Of a stretch of 64,000 nucleotides of DNA, positions 36,859 through 45,408 are shown one piece after another. The translations under genes and the position numbers were made by a program. A model generated the notes under the pieces. It saw nothing but the letters and a program-made list of their open reading frames with translations. It had not been told where the DNA came from and made no database searches. How positions within the stretch are numbered: the first letter of the stretch is position 1; every line of letters starts with the position of its first letter. Source of the stretch: Pseudanabaena sp. BC1403 (GTDB lineage Bacteria > Cyanobacteriota > Cyanobacteriia > Pseudanabaenales > Pseudanabaenaceae); NCBI RefSeq assembly GCF_002914585.1, contig NZ_PDDM01000003.1, positions 1 through 64,000 on the forward strand, read 5' to 3'.

Positions 36859-38178
36859 CTATATGTTTGATAATTTAGGATCGTAAGTTGAACCATCAAA
36901 AAAAGTTTCTACTCCTCGTGAAGTTGAAATGGGGATATTGGTATCAGGAACCCCGATCGCTTTAGCTGCATTTTTCCAAAGATCTTCACGATTTACGGCA
37001 TCAATGGTTTCTTTAGTCTCAAAATCATTAGGCAAAGGATTCCATCGATGATATTCTCTCAGAAACCAAAAATCGTGGCTTTTGTATGGATATGAAACCG
37101 ATATATCATCATTTGACCAATATTTAATAGAACTAATGGAATTAGGGCTATCTATCTTCAGCCTTTTCATGCTTTGTTTGGGACTATTTTGGAAAAGCTG
37201 AGAAAACATCTTGATCGGCTCAGATATGAGATTACGACTTGTAAAACTTAGAGCTAAAAGTGTATCCAACTCCCTAACATTAGCAGGATCATCACACCAG
37301 ATCTGTGCTTCCATAATCGCTTGGAGCAGAGCTTGAGTCGCGATCGGATATTTATCTACCCAATCAGCTCGCATTGCCAAAATCTCCCCAGGGTAATTGT
37401 GCCAGATCTCACCAATAGCGATCGCAGGGTCAGCAAGGTTAGCTTCAATTAATTTAAGGCTGCGCCAGCTATCTAGGCAGAGTAAATCAGCTTTATTCTG
37501 TTTAACTTGTGGAATGATCTCATCAAATGGAATCTCCAGAATATCGATATTTTGTTTAGGAATTACATCCATTGATGCTAGCCAATATCTTAGCCATAGG
37601 TCATAATTACTGCCTAGTTCTGCGATCGCACCATACATTGGCTGACCAAAGAACTTAGCAACATCTTGCCAAGGTGAGAAGGTAGCACGTTTAAGCTGAA
37701 TGCCAAAAGGCTTAAGTCGTTTAGAGGCAACAATATATCCGCCATGAGTATGCAGTCGCATCAGTACATACATAGCGGTTTTGCGCGGATGTCGTTTGAT
37801 TAAGCCCTCATTCATCAGTTCAGGTAAAGGACTATAGAAATGCCCGCCATCAATACCATCATCACTTGTGCCCAATTCGGTTCCTATTGCCGTGCGATCG
37901 CAGATATCTTGCCAAGATTTAAATGGAACCAGTTCCACATCAGTCATGCCATATTTGGCAAATAGTTTTTTATTTTGGGCAACTAAAATTGGCGCAATTT
38001 CGAGCGATGGAATTATGCCAAGCCGAACTGATTGTACTTCTGGGATGTCAGACACCTTCACTTCAGGATTAATCTGAAGTGACTGATTTACTGAGGTTTT
38101 AGGCGTACAGTTACTCAGCAATACTGTACTTGCTGCTACGCCAAAGCTAGTTAGGAGCTTACGTCTAGAGAGTTGCAT
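36859..38178 (-). CDS. ABC substrate-binding lipoprotein, NrtA/SsuA-like
   Basis: A 439-residue periplasmic binding protein. I start at 38178, because the upstream extension falls in a hairpin (38199-38249). The N-terminus MQLSRRKLLTSFGVAAS has twin arginines, a hydrophobic stretch and a lipobox ending at Cys24 ('LLSNC'), so it is a Tat-type lipoprotein candidate. 'VRLGIIPSLEIAPILVA' and 'FSPWQDVAKFFG' fit the nitrate/sulfonate/taurine class (cluster of NrtA/SsuA). The likely ligand cannot be read from sequence. The ATPase and permease of the same class lie at 47657-51021. Confidence 0.85.
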   Translation of the reverse strand: MQLSRRKLLTSFGVAASTVLLSNCTPKTSVNQSLQINPEVKVSDIPEVQSVRLGIIPSLEIAPILVAQNKKLFAKYGMTDVELVPFKSWQDICDRTAIGTELGTSDDGIDGGHFYSPLPELMNEGLIKRHPRKTAMYVLMRLHTHGGYIVASKRLKPFGIQLKRATFSPWQDVAKFFGQPMYGAIAELGSNYDLWLRYWLASMDVIPKQNIDILEIPFDEIIPQVKQNKADLLCLDSWRSLKLIEANLADPAIAIGEIWHNYPGEILAMRADWVDKYPIATQALLQAIMEAQIWCDDPANVRELDTLLALSFTSRNLISEPIKMFSQLFQNSPKQSMKRLKIDSPNSISSIKYWSNDDISVSYPYKSHDFWFLREYHRWNPLPNDFETKETIDAVNREDLWKNAAKAIGVPDTNIPISTSRGVETFFDGSTYDPKLSNI

Positions 38179-38198
38179 AACATTTCTTACAGCAATTA

Positions 38199-38249
38199 CA
38201 AAAAATTTGATAAAAGTGTTGCTCTGCAACACTTTTATCAAATTTTTTG
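38199..38249. terminator. Fold-back hairpin, GTGTTGC core
   Basis: Perfect 24-base arms around TCT, core AGTGTTGC-TCT-GCAACACT. It lies between wecB and the substrate-binding protein gene on the minus strand and probably ends the wecB transcript. Confidence 0.75.
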
Positions 38250-38258
38250 TTTTTCAGT

Positions 38259-39377
38259 TCAGCGCGAGGCGTTTAAAAAAGAATGAACTATATCTAGGAT
38301 ACGCTGACTAGATTTGCCATCGCCAAAGGGATTAGCAATATTCGCCATTTGGTCATAGGCATTGCGATCGCTGAGCAATTTGGAAGCCGCTGCCACAATA
38401 TCATCGGTTTCTGTGCCGACCAGCTTGCTTGTACCTGCATCAACCGCTTCTGGACGCTCAGTGGTGGAACGCAATACCAATACGGGTTTACCGAGACTCG
38501 GGGCTTCTTCTTGCAAGCCACCTGAGTCACTCATGATCAGATAGCAGCGCTGCATAGCCCCAACCAATTGTTCATAATCCAAAGGTTCAACCAAGAAAAT
38601 CCGTGGATGATTGCCCAGTTTCTCGATTAAAGGCTCCCGCACCACAGGATTAAGATGCAATGGCAATACCAAAGCCACATCAGGAAAGTCTGCCAAGATC
38701 TGCAACCATGCTTGGATAATTTGAGCTAACGGCTCTCCCCAATTCTCCCGACGATGGACGGTGGCTAAAATCACCCGATGGGCTGACCAATCTAAGCCTT
38801 TAATCTCACATTTAGGCGATCGCCCTGAAACATATAACAATGCATCAATTACTGTATTACCTGTGTTGTGGATACCAGTTTTTACGCCAGAAACTTGGAG
38901 ATTATGCACTGAGGCGTTGGTAGGCGCAAAATGAAGCTGGGCAATTTGTGAGACTAAACGACGATTTGCTTCTTCAGGAAATGGATTAAATAGATTGTCT
39001 GTTCGCAGCCCTGCCTCCACATGTCCAACAGGAATTTGCTGATAAAAGGCAGCTAACGCCGCCGCAAAAGCTGTAGTTGTATCACCTTGGACTAGAACAA
39101 TATTTGGCTGAATTTCTTTGTATAACTTCTCTAAACCGTTCAAACTGTTACAGGTAATCTGAGTGAGAGTTTGCTTCGGCTGCATGATGTCCAAGTCATA
39201 ATCTGCTTTGAGTTCAAACAACTGCATCACCTGTTCCACCATTTCTCGATGTTGCCCAGTTAAAATCACCGAAGTTTGGAACTCAAGATTATTTCTGAAT
39301 AGATGAATGATTGGAGCAAGTTTAATAGCCTCTGGACGAGTTCCTAAAGTAATACAAACATGGAATTGAGTTGACAC
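38259..39377 (-). CDS. wecB: UDP-N-acetylglucosamine 2-epimerase (non-hydrolysing)
   Basis: A 372-residue enzyme of the usual WecB length, converting UDP-GlcNAc to UDP-ManNAc for surface polysaccharides. Signatures: 'LGTRPEAIKLAPII' at the N-terminus, 'VQGDTTTAFAAALAAFY', 'GHVEAGLRTD', 'HRRENWG' and 'SDSGGLQEEAPSLGKPVLVLR'. All catalytic regions are intact. It begins 8 bp after the stop of the upstream unknown gene, so the two are co-transcribed. Confidence 0.96.
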   Translation of the reverse strand: MSTQFHVCITLGTRPEAIKLAPIIHLFRNNLEFQTSVILTGQHREMVEQVMQLFELKADYDLDIMQPKQTLTQITCNSLNGLEKLYKEIQPNIVLVQGDTTTAFAAALAAFYQQIPVGHVEAGLRTDNLFNPFPEEANRRLVSQIAQLHFAPTNASVHNLQVSGVKTGIHNTGNTVIDALLYVSGRSPKCEIKGLDWSAHRVILATVHRRENWGEPLAQIIQAWLQILADFPDVALVLPLHLNPVVREPLIEKLGNHPRIFLVEPLDYEQLVGAMQRCYLIMSDSGGLQEEAPSLGKPVLVLRSTTERPEAVDAGTSKLVGTETDDIVAAASKLLSDRNAYDQMANIANPFGDGKSSQRILDIVHSFLNASR

Positions 39378-39385
39378 AATAATCC

Positions 39386-40237
39386 TTACTTAATAACCAA
39401 TTGGGGTGAAACAGATACAGCTTTAGGTGCTTTGCTACTACCAAAAACGGTATGAATTCCTCTCAAGGTGGCAATAATAATCGCACAAACAACAACGTAT
39501 TGAGCAAGCTGAATTGCAAAAACTGGGGTTCTAATAATTAAATCTTGCCAAGAAATGTTATTTGTCGAAGGAATTGTTGCCTCAGAATGAAAATCACTAC
39601 TCTCTGTGGAATCAGGACTTAAAGGAACATCTGAAAAAAATAGTAGCTCTGTTTCCTTAGCCGATCGCATCTTAACTAAATCAGGATCTAGAGAATTAGT
39701 TGAATTAATATTTGGTAAAGATTCAGGAAAACTTGTGTCTCCAAACATTTCATCTAGGTCAGTACTAGATGCTGGAGGATTGTTTTCGCTATTTGTGTGA
39801 TCGCTGCGAACATTTCGCTCAATCATAGATTTTTGTGGCAATACTGGTAAAGGAGGTATTCTAGGACTTTGTTGAGTCTCAGTGATTCCGCCATTTTCAC
39901 TAATATTGCGATCTTCTTGCTCAACTAAGTAAATTTCCTCAGTCCATGCAGGTTCATCAAATCCTGTTTGCTGCCATGACACCGAGATTCTCGAAACTGT
40001 CTTAACTTCAAGGGTCACAAACCATTTCTTGAGCATCCCCACTAGTACCTGCCGATTAGGAATTCGTACCTCATCGTCTAGCGATCGCAGATCTGACTCA
40101 ATTAAAATTTCTAAGCGATCGCCGTCACGCTCAACGTTTGCTAGCATTGCTTGAGACTTGAGCAATCGATTCATTAGCGATGCGATCGCATTAACGTTAC
40201 CCTGTTTGGCTTGTTCAACTAGTGGATTTTGTGTCAT
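39386..40237 (-). CDS. Conserved cyanobacterial protein with C-terminal helix
   Basis: A 283-residue protein without a named function. The N-terminal ~100 residues form an alpha/beta domain ('NPLVEQAKQGNVNAIASLMN', then 'VLVGMLKKWFVTLEV') seen in many cyanobacterial proteins. The middle (115-225) is Ser/Glu/Asp/Pro-rich and probably disordered. A transmembrane helix lies near 245-265 ('YVVVCAIIIATLRG'). That makes it a single-pass protein with a cytoplasmic N-domain. Same operon as wecB, 8-bp gap. Confidence 0.65.
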   Translation of the reverse strand: MTQNPLVEQAKQGNVNAIASLMNRLLKSQAMLANVERDGDRLEILIESDLRSLDDEVRIPNRQVLVGMLKKWFVTLEVKTVSRISVSWQQTGFDEPAWTEEIYLVEQEDRNISENGGITETQQSPRIPPLPVLPQKSMIERNVRSDHTNSENNPPASSTDLDEMFGDTSFPESLPNINSTNSLDPDLVKMRSAKETELLFFSDVPLSPDSTESSDFHSEATIPSTNNISWQDLIIRTPVFAIQLAQYVVVCAIIIATLRGIHTVFGSSKAPKAVSVSPQLVIK

Positions 40238-40332
40238 GGCATCAACCTCGGATGCTAATCCTAAAATTGTTTTTCAGATTAAGCCAAATGTATCAGATTT
40301 TTGCAACTATAGCTGTCACCAAAAGCAAAAAG

Positions 40333-40424
40333 TAAATGGGGCGCTTTGCGCCCCCATTTATAGCTAAAAAATAAATACAGCTAAAAATAGAGTGGGCGCT
40401 TTGCGCCCACTCTATTTTTTAGCT
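40333..40424. terminator. Two fold-back hairpins, GGCGCTTTGCGCC cores
   Basis: The first, 40333-40360, is TAAATGGGGCGC-TTT-GCGCCCCCATTTA. The second, 40379-40424, has 21-base arms with one bulge, core GTGGGCGC-TTT-GCGCCCAC. On the minus strand they follow the TPR protein gene directly, the second touching its stop codon. Confidence 0.75.
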
Positions 40425-41634
40425 AGAAACTACCGCGCATGACTTTATTTAGCATTGCTTCAACCTGTGAGGCAATCTGGGTATTACTCATGCCAATTTG
40501 ATCTAAGACACTAAGCGATAATTCTAGCGATCGCAAAGACTTGCCTTGATATTGATATTGAAACTGCGAACTACCACATATCTGATATAGACAGGCTAAA
40601 TCGTAGAGAGATTTGGCATATTCAGGCATCATCCCAAATTGCTCAAAAGCGATCGAAGCATCAAGTAATGAGTCTTCAGCCGTTTCGATCGCATCTTCAT
40701 CAAGACTATCTAAGCCATCGAGCAATCGATATACATAGATGCGTCCTCGAATATGTTTGGCGATCGCAATCCCCCGTAGATATTGATAATCGCGGAAACG
40801 AGGCAGAACATTCACTCTGATACAGATCAGGCTGTCTTCAACCTGGCGATTGCCTAGCAGAGCTTCAGCCATATCACAATATAAATAGCCAATTTCGATG
40901 GAATCAACAGGCTCTTTGAGTAGAGATATCGCATCTTTACTTAATTCAATAGCTAATTGCCATTGAGACTCAGCGATCGCAACTTTTACCATTCCTTTAA
41001 GCGCCTGCAAACGCAAAAAATTATCGGAATTGGCTAAAGCAATATCGAGAGTACTTTGAAAAAGGCTAGCTGCTTGATGAATATCACCAGAAGCCAAATA
41101 CAATTGCCCCAAGTAAACGTAGCTTTTGGCAATCGTGCATTCGTCTTCTATTTCTAGTCGCGCTGACAGGGAGCGCTCAAAACTCATTAAAGCAGATTGA
41201 ATATCATTTACTTGTAAATAATATTGACCGATGGCATCATCAACGAGAGATTGTCCCTCCAAACTATTTCCATAAGATTCATGAGCCGCCTCCAAAACAT
41301 GTAAAACATCGCTCAATTCCCCCAATTCGAGCGCCAGAATTGCACGCACATACAGCAAATAAGCCTCTTGTCCGTGAACATGATCTGGATTTTGATTTAA
41401 AGCTTCCCCCGCCTGTTGCACAAGAGCTTGTGCTCTTTGCAATGATTCAGATTGTTTTGTGGCAATTAACTCCACAGCAAGATCAAGTAAAACCCTGATG
41501 GTCGTACTGGGATCTTCTTCGACGTTTTCACCAGTGGCTGTATTTTGAAGACATTGCTCAAAATAGGCGATCGCTAAGGTGCGATCCTGCTGCCGCAGTT
41601 GCTGTCCTTGGATCAGAAATTCAGCTAATTTCAT
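40423..41634 (-). CDS. TPR-repeat protein
   Basis: A 403-residue all-helical protein. I take the ATG at 41634, preceded by GGAG with a 6-bp gap, rather than the TTG four codons upstream. It has about six to eight degenerate tetratricopeptide repeats, clearest at 'AIGQYYLQVNDIQSALMSFE' and 'SYVYLGQLYLASGDIHQAAS'. No catalytic motif or membrane segment is seen, so it is presumably a scaffold. It is flanked downstream by two hairpins. Confidence 0.75.
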   Translation of the reverse strand: MKLAEFLIQGQQLRQQDRTLAIAYFEQCLQNTATGENVEEDPSTTIRVLLDLAVELIATKQSESLQRAQALVQQAGEALNQNPDHVHGQEAYLLYVRAILALELGELSDVLHVLEAAHESYGNSLEGQSLVDDAIGQYYLQVNDIQSALMSFERSLSARLEIEDECTIAKSYVYLGQLYLASGDIHQAASLFQSTLDIALANSDNFLRLQALKGMVKVAIAESQWQLAIELSKDAISLLKEPVDSIEIGYLYCDMAEALLGNRQVEDSLICIRVNVLPRFRDYQYLRGIAIAKHIRGRIYVYRLLDGLDSLDEDAIETAEDSLLDASIAFEQFGMMPEYAKSLYDLACLYQICGSSQFQYQYQGKSLRSLELSLSVLDQIGMSNTQIASQVEAMLNKVMRGSF

Positions 41635-41738
41635 GAGAAACTCCAAAATTATGCGTGTAAGCCACCTACTGCTAGGCGTTACACTTCATAAATCATATCG
41701 TACCCAAAATCATCTATCCCAAAATCACCCATAGGATT

Positions 41739-41801
41739 ATCAAATCGAACTTAGGGACTTGCCTCACCTTCGGTGAGGCAAGTCCCTAAGTTCGGTTTGA
41801 T
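41739..41801. repeat. Fold-back hairpin, 30-base arms
   Basis: ATCAAATCGAACTTAGGGAC opens the left arm; the core is TGCCTCACC-TTC-GGTGAGGCA. There is one G-T type mismatch in the outer arm (CGAAC versus GTTCGG). Confidence 0.75.
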
Positions 41802-41815
41802 ATGGATTTCTCCTA

Positions 41816-41918
41816 ATACCAATTCACAAAAGTGTGACAACACTTCTGTGAATTAAAAAGCAAACCCTGTAAGGGTTTTAAAAGTACAAAGTGGCTACGC
41901 CACTTTGTGCTTTGGTAT
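41816..41918 (-). repeat. Triple-hairpin repeat, copy E (inverted)
   Basis: The reverse complement of copies A-D, from ATACCAATTCACAAAAG to GTGCTTTGGTAT, 103 bp. The first-hairpin loop is GGCTACGCC as in copies A and D. Confidence 0.85.
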
Positions 41919-41942
41919 AAGGAGATTTCCAAGCAGCAGTTC

Positions 41943-42055
41943 TCATTATAAAAATTGGTTGTTTGAAATCCCGCCGTTGGCGGGATTTCAAACAACCAAT
42001 TTTGGTGTTTCCAGCGCCTTTGGCGCTGGAAACACCAAAATTGGTTTCATAATGA
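41943..42055 (+). repeat. Covarying double-hairpin element X2
   Basis: Starts TCATTATAAA and ends TTTCATAATGA, near-inverted ends. Hairpin one is TTGTTTGAAATCCCGCC-GTT with its complement, flanked by AATTGG / CCAATT. Hairpin two is TTGGTGTTTCCAGCGCC-TTT with its complement. Then comes AATTGG again and the tail. Same plan as element X1 at 22341. Confidence 0.75.
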
Positions 42056-42150
42056 GAATTGCTGATTTCCAAGAGAAAATATACCCATGCGTAGGGGCAG
42101 GTGGGAGAATAATAGGCTTTATATAGCTGTCGCCAAGCGCACTAGGACAT

Positions 42151-42205
42151 AAAACCCAAGAATTGATTGGCGGCGCTTCGCGCCGCCAATCAATTCTTGG
42201 GTTTT
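42151..42205. terminator. Fold-back hairpin after hydrolase-fold gene
   Basis: Perfect 26-base arms (AAAACCCAAGAATTGATTGG left) around TTC, core GGCGGCGC-TTC-GCGCCGCC. It shares its whole arm with the hairpin at 22251, 20 kb away. Lies 8 bp beyond the minus-strand gene's stop. Confidence 0.8.
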
Positions 42206-42212
42206 GAAGAAA

Positions 42213-42974
42213 TCACCTAAGTTCAATTTGCTGTTTAATGGAAACAACATGATTAAGATCTAAAGAATTCCAAAAAGAACGAATTTGATTGCTGACTGCT
42301 TGCCACTGCGAATAATGAAAGAAATGCTTTCCCTGATTACTCAACCAAAGGCGATCGCTATCTTTAAGATGCAATCTCCATCTTTGGTAGGCATTTTCGC
42401 CGCCAATAACATAGTCATCTAATGCACCACAAACTAACATTGGTACAGCAATCGGAGCTGGTGCGATATATGTAGGTGCATAGAGAGAATGGGGAACCAG
42501 AGAATTATCGAGATCTTGCTTAAGCAAATTGGCTAGCCAAGACAACATCTCTCGATCGCGATAGCCAAATAGATAAAACGCTGTCCGCATCAGCATCGTT
42601 TCCCGACTACAACCTATTAACTGACGCTGCTCGTAATAGTGACTATGCCAGCTAGTTGCTAAGTTAACTCCCACAGATAACAAAGTTAGCGATCGCACCT
42701 GCTCGGGATATTGTTTTGCATAGAGCCACCCAACTAAACCCGCAATTCCATGTCCAACTAAATGCACGGAGCCTTTACAAGTTTGTAAGTATTCGTGCAA
42801 TGAGGCGATCGCTAAATTTAGATCGATTGCTTCGTCAGGGTTTTGGCAATATTCCCACTGGGCGATCTCATATTGTCGCGATAGCGATCGCAATAGTTGT
42901 AAATCGAAGCGGCGTAAAGATTGACTGGTGCAAATACCGACAACCTGAGGCGAGGCAGACTGTTTAAAGGTCAT
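42213..42974 (-). CDS. Alpha/beta-hydrolase fold protein lacking nucleophile Ser
   Basis: A 253-residue alpha/beta-hydrolase fold protein. The nucleophile elbow reads 'HLVGHGIAGLVGW', i.e. G-H-G-x-A-G, with Gly where Ser is expected. A late 'VCGALDDYVIGG' strand carries the usual acidic residue and 'NQGKHFFHYSQW' a His. The missing Ser suggests either loss of ester hydrolysis or a non-hydrolytic role. Conservation of 'GHG' in relatives would indicate a real subfamily. It stands alone with a hairpin at its 3' end. Confidence 0.75.
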   Translation of the reverse strand: MTFKQSASPQVVGICTSQSLRRFDLQLLRSLSRQYEIAQWEYCQNPDEAIDLNLAIASLHEYLQTCKGSVHLVGHGIAGLVGWLYAKQYPEQVRSLTLLSVGVNLATSWHSHYYEQRQLIGCSRETMLMRTAFYLFGYRDREMLSWLANLLKQDLDNSLVPHSLYAPTYIAPAPIAVPMLVCGALDDYVIGGENAYQRWRLHLKDSDRLWLSNQGKHFFHYSQWQAVSNQIRSFWNSLDLNHVVSIKQQIELR

Positions 42975-43359
42975 ATTGGGGTAGTTTTTATTGCTATTAA
43001 TTATTAATAAACTTTTAAATATCGGTTGTTGTTCTATCCAGAGAAAAGAAAGGAGTGAGTGACAAATAGTTACTTTTACTAAAATTTATATCAGCAATCC
43101 CTGTAAAAAGCATTTCACCACTCACTCCTGCCAACGCATTTGAACTATGTGTAATGAAGCGTGCTGAGTCAAGCCGCATCAGAACATAATCAACACTCTA
43201 ACACTATTGATTATAATTATCAATAGGAAAACAAAATAAATAAAAAATAAAAGTGCTACTTTTGTTTTTGATACTAAGTACCTACGCACAATTAAATTTG
43301 TCGAAAGTGTTGCCAAGCAACACTTTCGACAAATTTAATTGTGCGTAAAGCATTGTGCT
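42975..43359. other. Intergenic region with hairpin and distant inverted repeat
   Basis: No gene of more than a dozen codons is supported. A 10-bp inverted repeat GGAGTGAGTG / CACTCACTCC spans about 43051-43131 with a ~60-bp interior, and a perfect fold-back hairpin occupies 43283-43347. The stretch 43190-43260 is very AT-rich. Confidence 0.55.
43283..43347. terminator. Fold-back hairpin, 31-base arms
   Basis: TACGCACAATTAAATTTGTC opens the left arm, core AAAGTGTTGC-CAA-GCAACACTTT, all 31 pairs perfect. It is 12 bp past the stop of the kinase-WD40 gene on the minus strand. Confidence 0.8.
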
Positions 43360-45324
43360 TTACTTAGCTTGCAATTGCCAGACCTTGACTGTGCGATCGG
43401 CACTACCACTGACTAGAGTTTCATCTTTAGGACTAAAACTGAGCGATAGGACTGGTGCTTCATGTTGATTGAGGATTTGCATTGATTTACCTGTTTTCAC
43501 GTCCCAAATCTGAATTGTTTTATCCACACCACCAGAAGCGATCACACTGCCATCACGATTAAACTCAACCGCTAACACCCCACCTACATGCCCAGCAAGA
43601 GTACGAACGACTTTGCCAGAACTCACATCCCAGATTTTTACAGTTTGATCTTGGCTACCACTGGCGAGTAGTTTGCCATCGGGACTAAAGGCGATCGCAT
43701 TTACAGGAGACCCATGTCCAGACATGCTAAGAACTTGCTTTCCTGTATTTACATCCCAGATTTTAATGGTTTTGTCAAAACTTGCACTGGCAATTCTTTT
43801 ACCATCTGGATAAAAAGCGACAGAGACAACCTTATCCTGATGACCTTCAAAAGTTTGTAATAGTTCGCCTTTACGCCAATTCCAAAGCTTAATCGTTTTA
43901 TCAGCACTAGCGCTGACCAAAGTGTTCCCATCAGGGCTATAGGCAACACTGTAGACCTGTCCAAGATGTCCTTCGATATTTCGTACTGGTTTGCCACTAC
44001 GGAAGTTCCATAACTTGATCGATTTATCGATACAGGCGGTAGCGAAAGTATTGCCATTGGGATGTACGGCGATCGCATTAATTCCCGAAATCGAGCCAAG
44101 GTGATTCGATAAAGTCCCAAAAGACTGATTGTCACGGGTATTCCATAATTTTAAAGTGCGATCGTAACTACCACTAGCAAGACTAAATCCATTGGGAAAG
44201 AAAGCTACGGCTCTCACCCAACCTGTATGTCCTTTGAGAGTCTGTCGCAATATATAATTAGAAGTTACTGGCGCAGGCTCAGCAACTGTAGGAGTCGGGG
44301 TAGGAGTAACGGCTAGTTTGGGAAGATATTGAGAGAAACTGATCACACCCCAACTAATTCCAGCGATACAGGCTAGCGCTATCGCCCAACGATTCGTATT
44401 TTGACTAAAGGTAAACGTGGGCATTTGGAAATTTTCAGCATCTTGCATAGGCAAGTTATCGAGATCGTAGAGAACTTCTTGAGCAGTCTGATAGCGATCT
44501 TCAGAATGATGCTTGACCATGCGATTGAGAATGAGCGCTAATTTAGGGTGAATCGTTGAACCCATCTGCCAGTCAAGCAAATTCAGATCTTCTCGGCGAA
44601 CTAGCTGGCTAGGATGTAAGCCAGTGAGAAGTTGTATCGCAGTTAAGCCAAGGGCGTAAATATCACAACTAGGAGTAAAATTTCCAAGGGCTTGCTCGTA
44701 AGGCATATAGCTAGGCGTACCGAGGACAACTCCATTTTGAGCTGCCGTTGCATAGATACCTTTAAGAACTGCAAAATTAGTGAGCACAAAATGCTGATCA
44801 CCACTATTGACAGATTGATTGCTGCCCTGATAGTCTCTCTGATTCTGCTTACGGCGAATTAAATTTCTGGGGCAGATATCTCCATGCACCATATTAGAAC
44901 TATGGGCTATATGAAGACTAGTCAATAATTGTCGCAGAAATTGAATTAATTCTGACTCACTATAGAGTCTACCTAATGCAGTCTCATCACTAAGACGAGT
45001 TCCATCAATCGCTTCTTCTACGATATAAAATCCCTCCTCTTGTTCAAAATAGGTTGTAATCTTTGGGAAGTCAGTACTGCGATCGCTAAGTTGCTGCAAT
45101 TTAGGAACTTGATTGCGAAATAGTGATCGCGCCCAGTCGAGTTGCGGATTAGTTTTATTAATCAAACAAAAACTCTTCGCAATCCAGCGCGGCATTTCCG
45201 CTGCAACGGTATCTTCAACCAAGTAGGTCTGCCCATAAGCGTCATCAGCGATCGTTTGGACAACTCGAAAGCGTCCGCCTAACAGATTGCCAAACGCTTT
45301 ACCTATTGTTTGTGATGTCGCCAT
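43360..45324 (-). CDS. Ser/Thr kinase-like protein with seven WD40 repeats
   Basis: A 654-residue protein; ATG 45324 is preceded by AAGG at 5 bp. The kinase domain (15-310) keeps the ATP lysine Lys50 and a catalytic-loop 'HGDICPRN' (His147, Asp149, Asn154), but the DFG motif reads Asn183-Phe-Ala185. The metal-binding Asp is therefore missing and activity may be weak or absent. A transmembrane helix at about 325-345 and a Pro/Thr-rich linker lead to seven WD40 repeats (365-654), enough for a closed propeller outside the membrane. Such fusions are common in cyanobacteria and are thought to scaffold signalling complexes. Confidence 0.88.
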   Translation of the reverse strand: MATSQTIGKAFGNLLGGRFRVVQTIADDAYGQTYLVEDTVAAEMPRWIAKSFCLINKTNPQLDWARSLFRNQVPKLQQLSDRSTDFPKITTYFEQEEGFYIVEEAIDGTRLSDETALGRLYSESELIQFLRQLLTSLHIAHSSNMVHGDICPRNLIRRKQNQRDYQGSNQSVNSGDQHFVLTNFAVLKGIYATAAQNGVVLGTPSYMPYEQALGNFTPSCDIYALGLTAIQLLTGLHPSQLVRREDLNLLDWQMGSTIHPKLALILNRMVKHHSEDRYQTAQEVLYDLDNLPMQDAENFQMPTFTFSQNTNRWAIALACIAGISWGVISFSQYLPKLAVTPTPTPTVAEPAPVTSNYILRQTLKGHTGWVRAVAFFPNGFSLASGSYDRTLKLWNTRDNQSFGTLSNHLGSISGINAIAVHPNGNTFATACIDKSIKLWNFRSGKPVRNIEGHLGQVYSVAYSPDGNTLVSASADKTIKLWNWRKGELLQTFEGHQDKVVSVAFYPDGKRIASASFDKTIKIWDVNTGKQVLSMSGHGSPVNAIAFSPDGKLLASGSQDQTVKIWDVSSGKVVRTLAGHVGGVLAVEFNRDGSVIASGGVDKTIQIWDVKTGKSMQILNQHEAPVLSLSFSPKDETLVSGSADRTVKVWQLQAK

Positions 45325-45355
45325 GAGAACCTTACTCCAACCGCAACTCATTTGA

Positions 45356-45408
45356 TTATAATCCAAAGCGCCTTGTTGCCATCGGCAACAAGGCGCTTTG
45401 GATTATAA
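45356..45408. terminator. Fold-back hairpin after pgsA
   Basis: Perfect 25-base arms around ATC, core AAGCGCCTTGTTGCC-ATC with its complement. It abuts the pgsA stop codon on the minus strand and lies upstream of the kinase-WD40 gene. Confidence 0.8.

Larger units (their letters stand above)
41635..42212. other. Intergenic repeat cluster
   Basis: No gene. In order it holds a perfect 30-bp-arm hairpin (41739-41801), triple-hairpin repeat copy E inverted (41816-41918), the covarying double-hairpin element X2 (41943-42055) and a fold-back hairpin (42151-42205). Confidence 0.75.

Noticed and set aside
38179-38241. Extended N-terminus of the substrate-binding protein
   Set aside because: It runs through a fold-back hairpin and would bury the Tat/lipoprotein signal.
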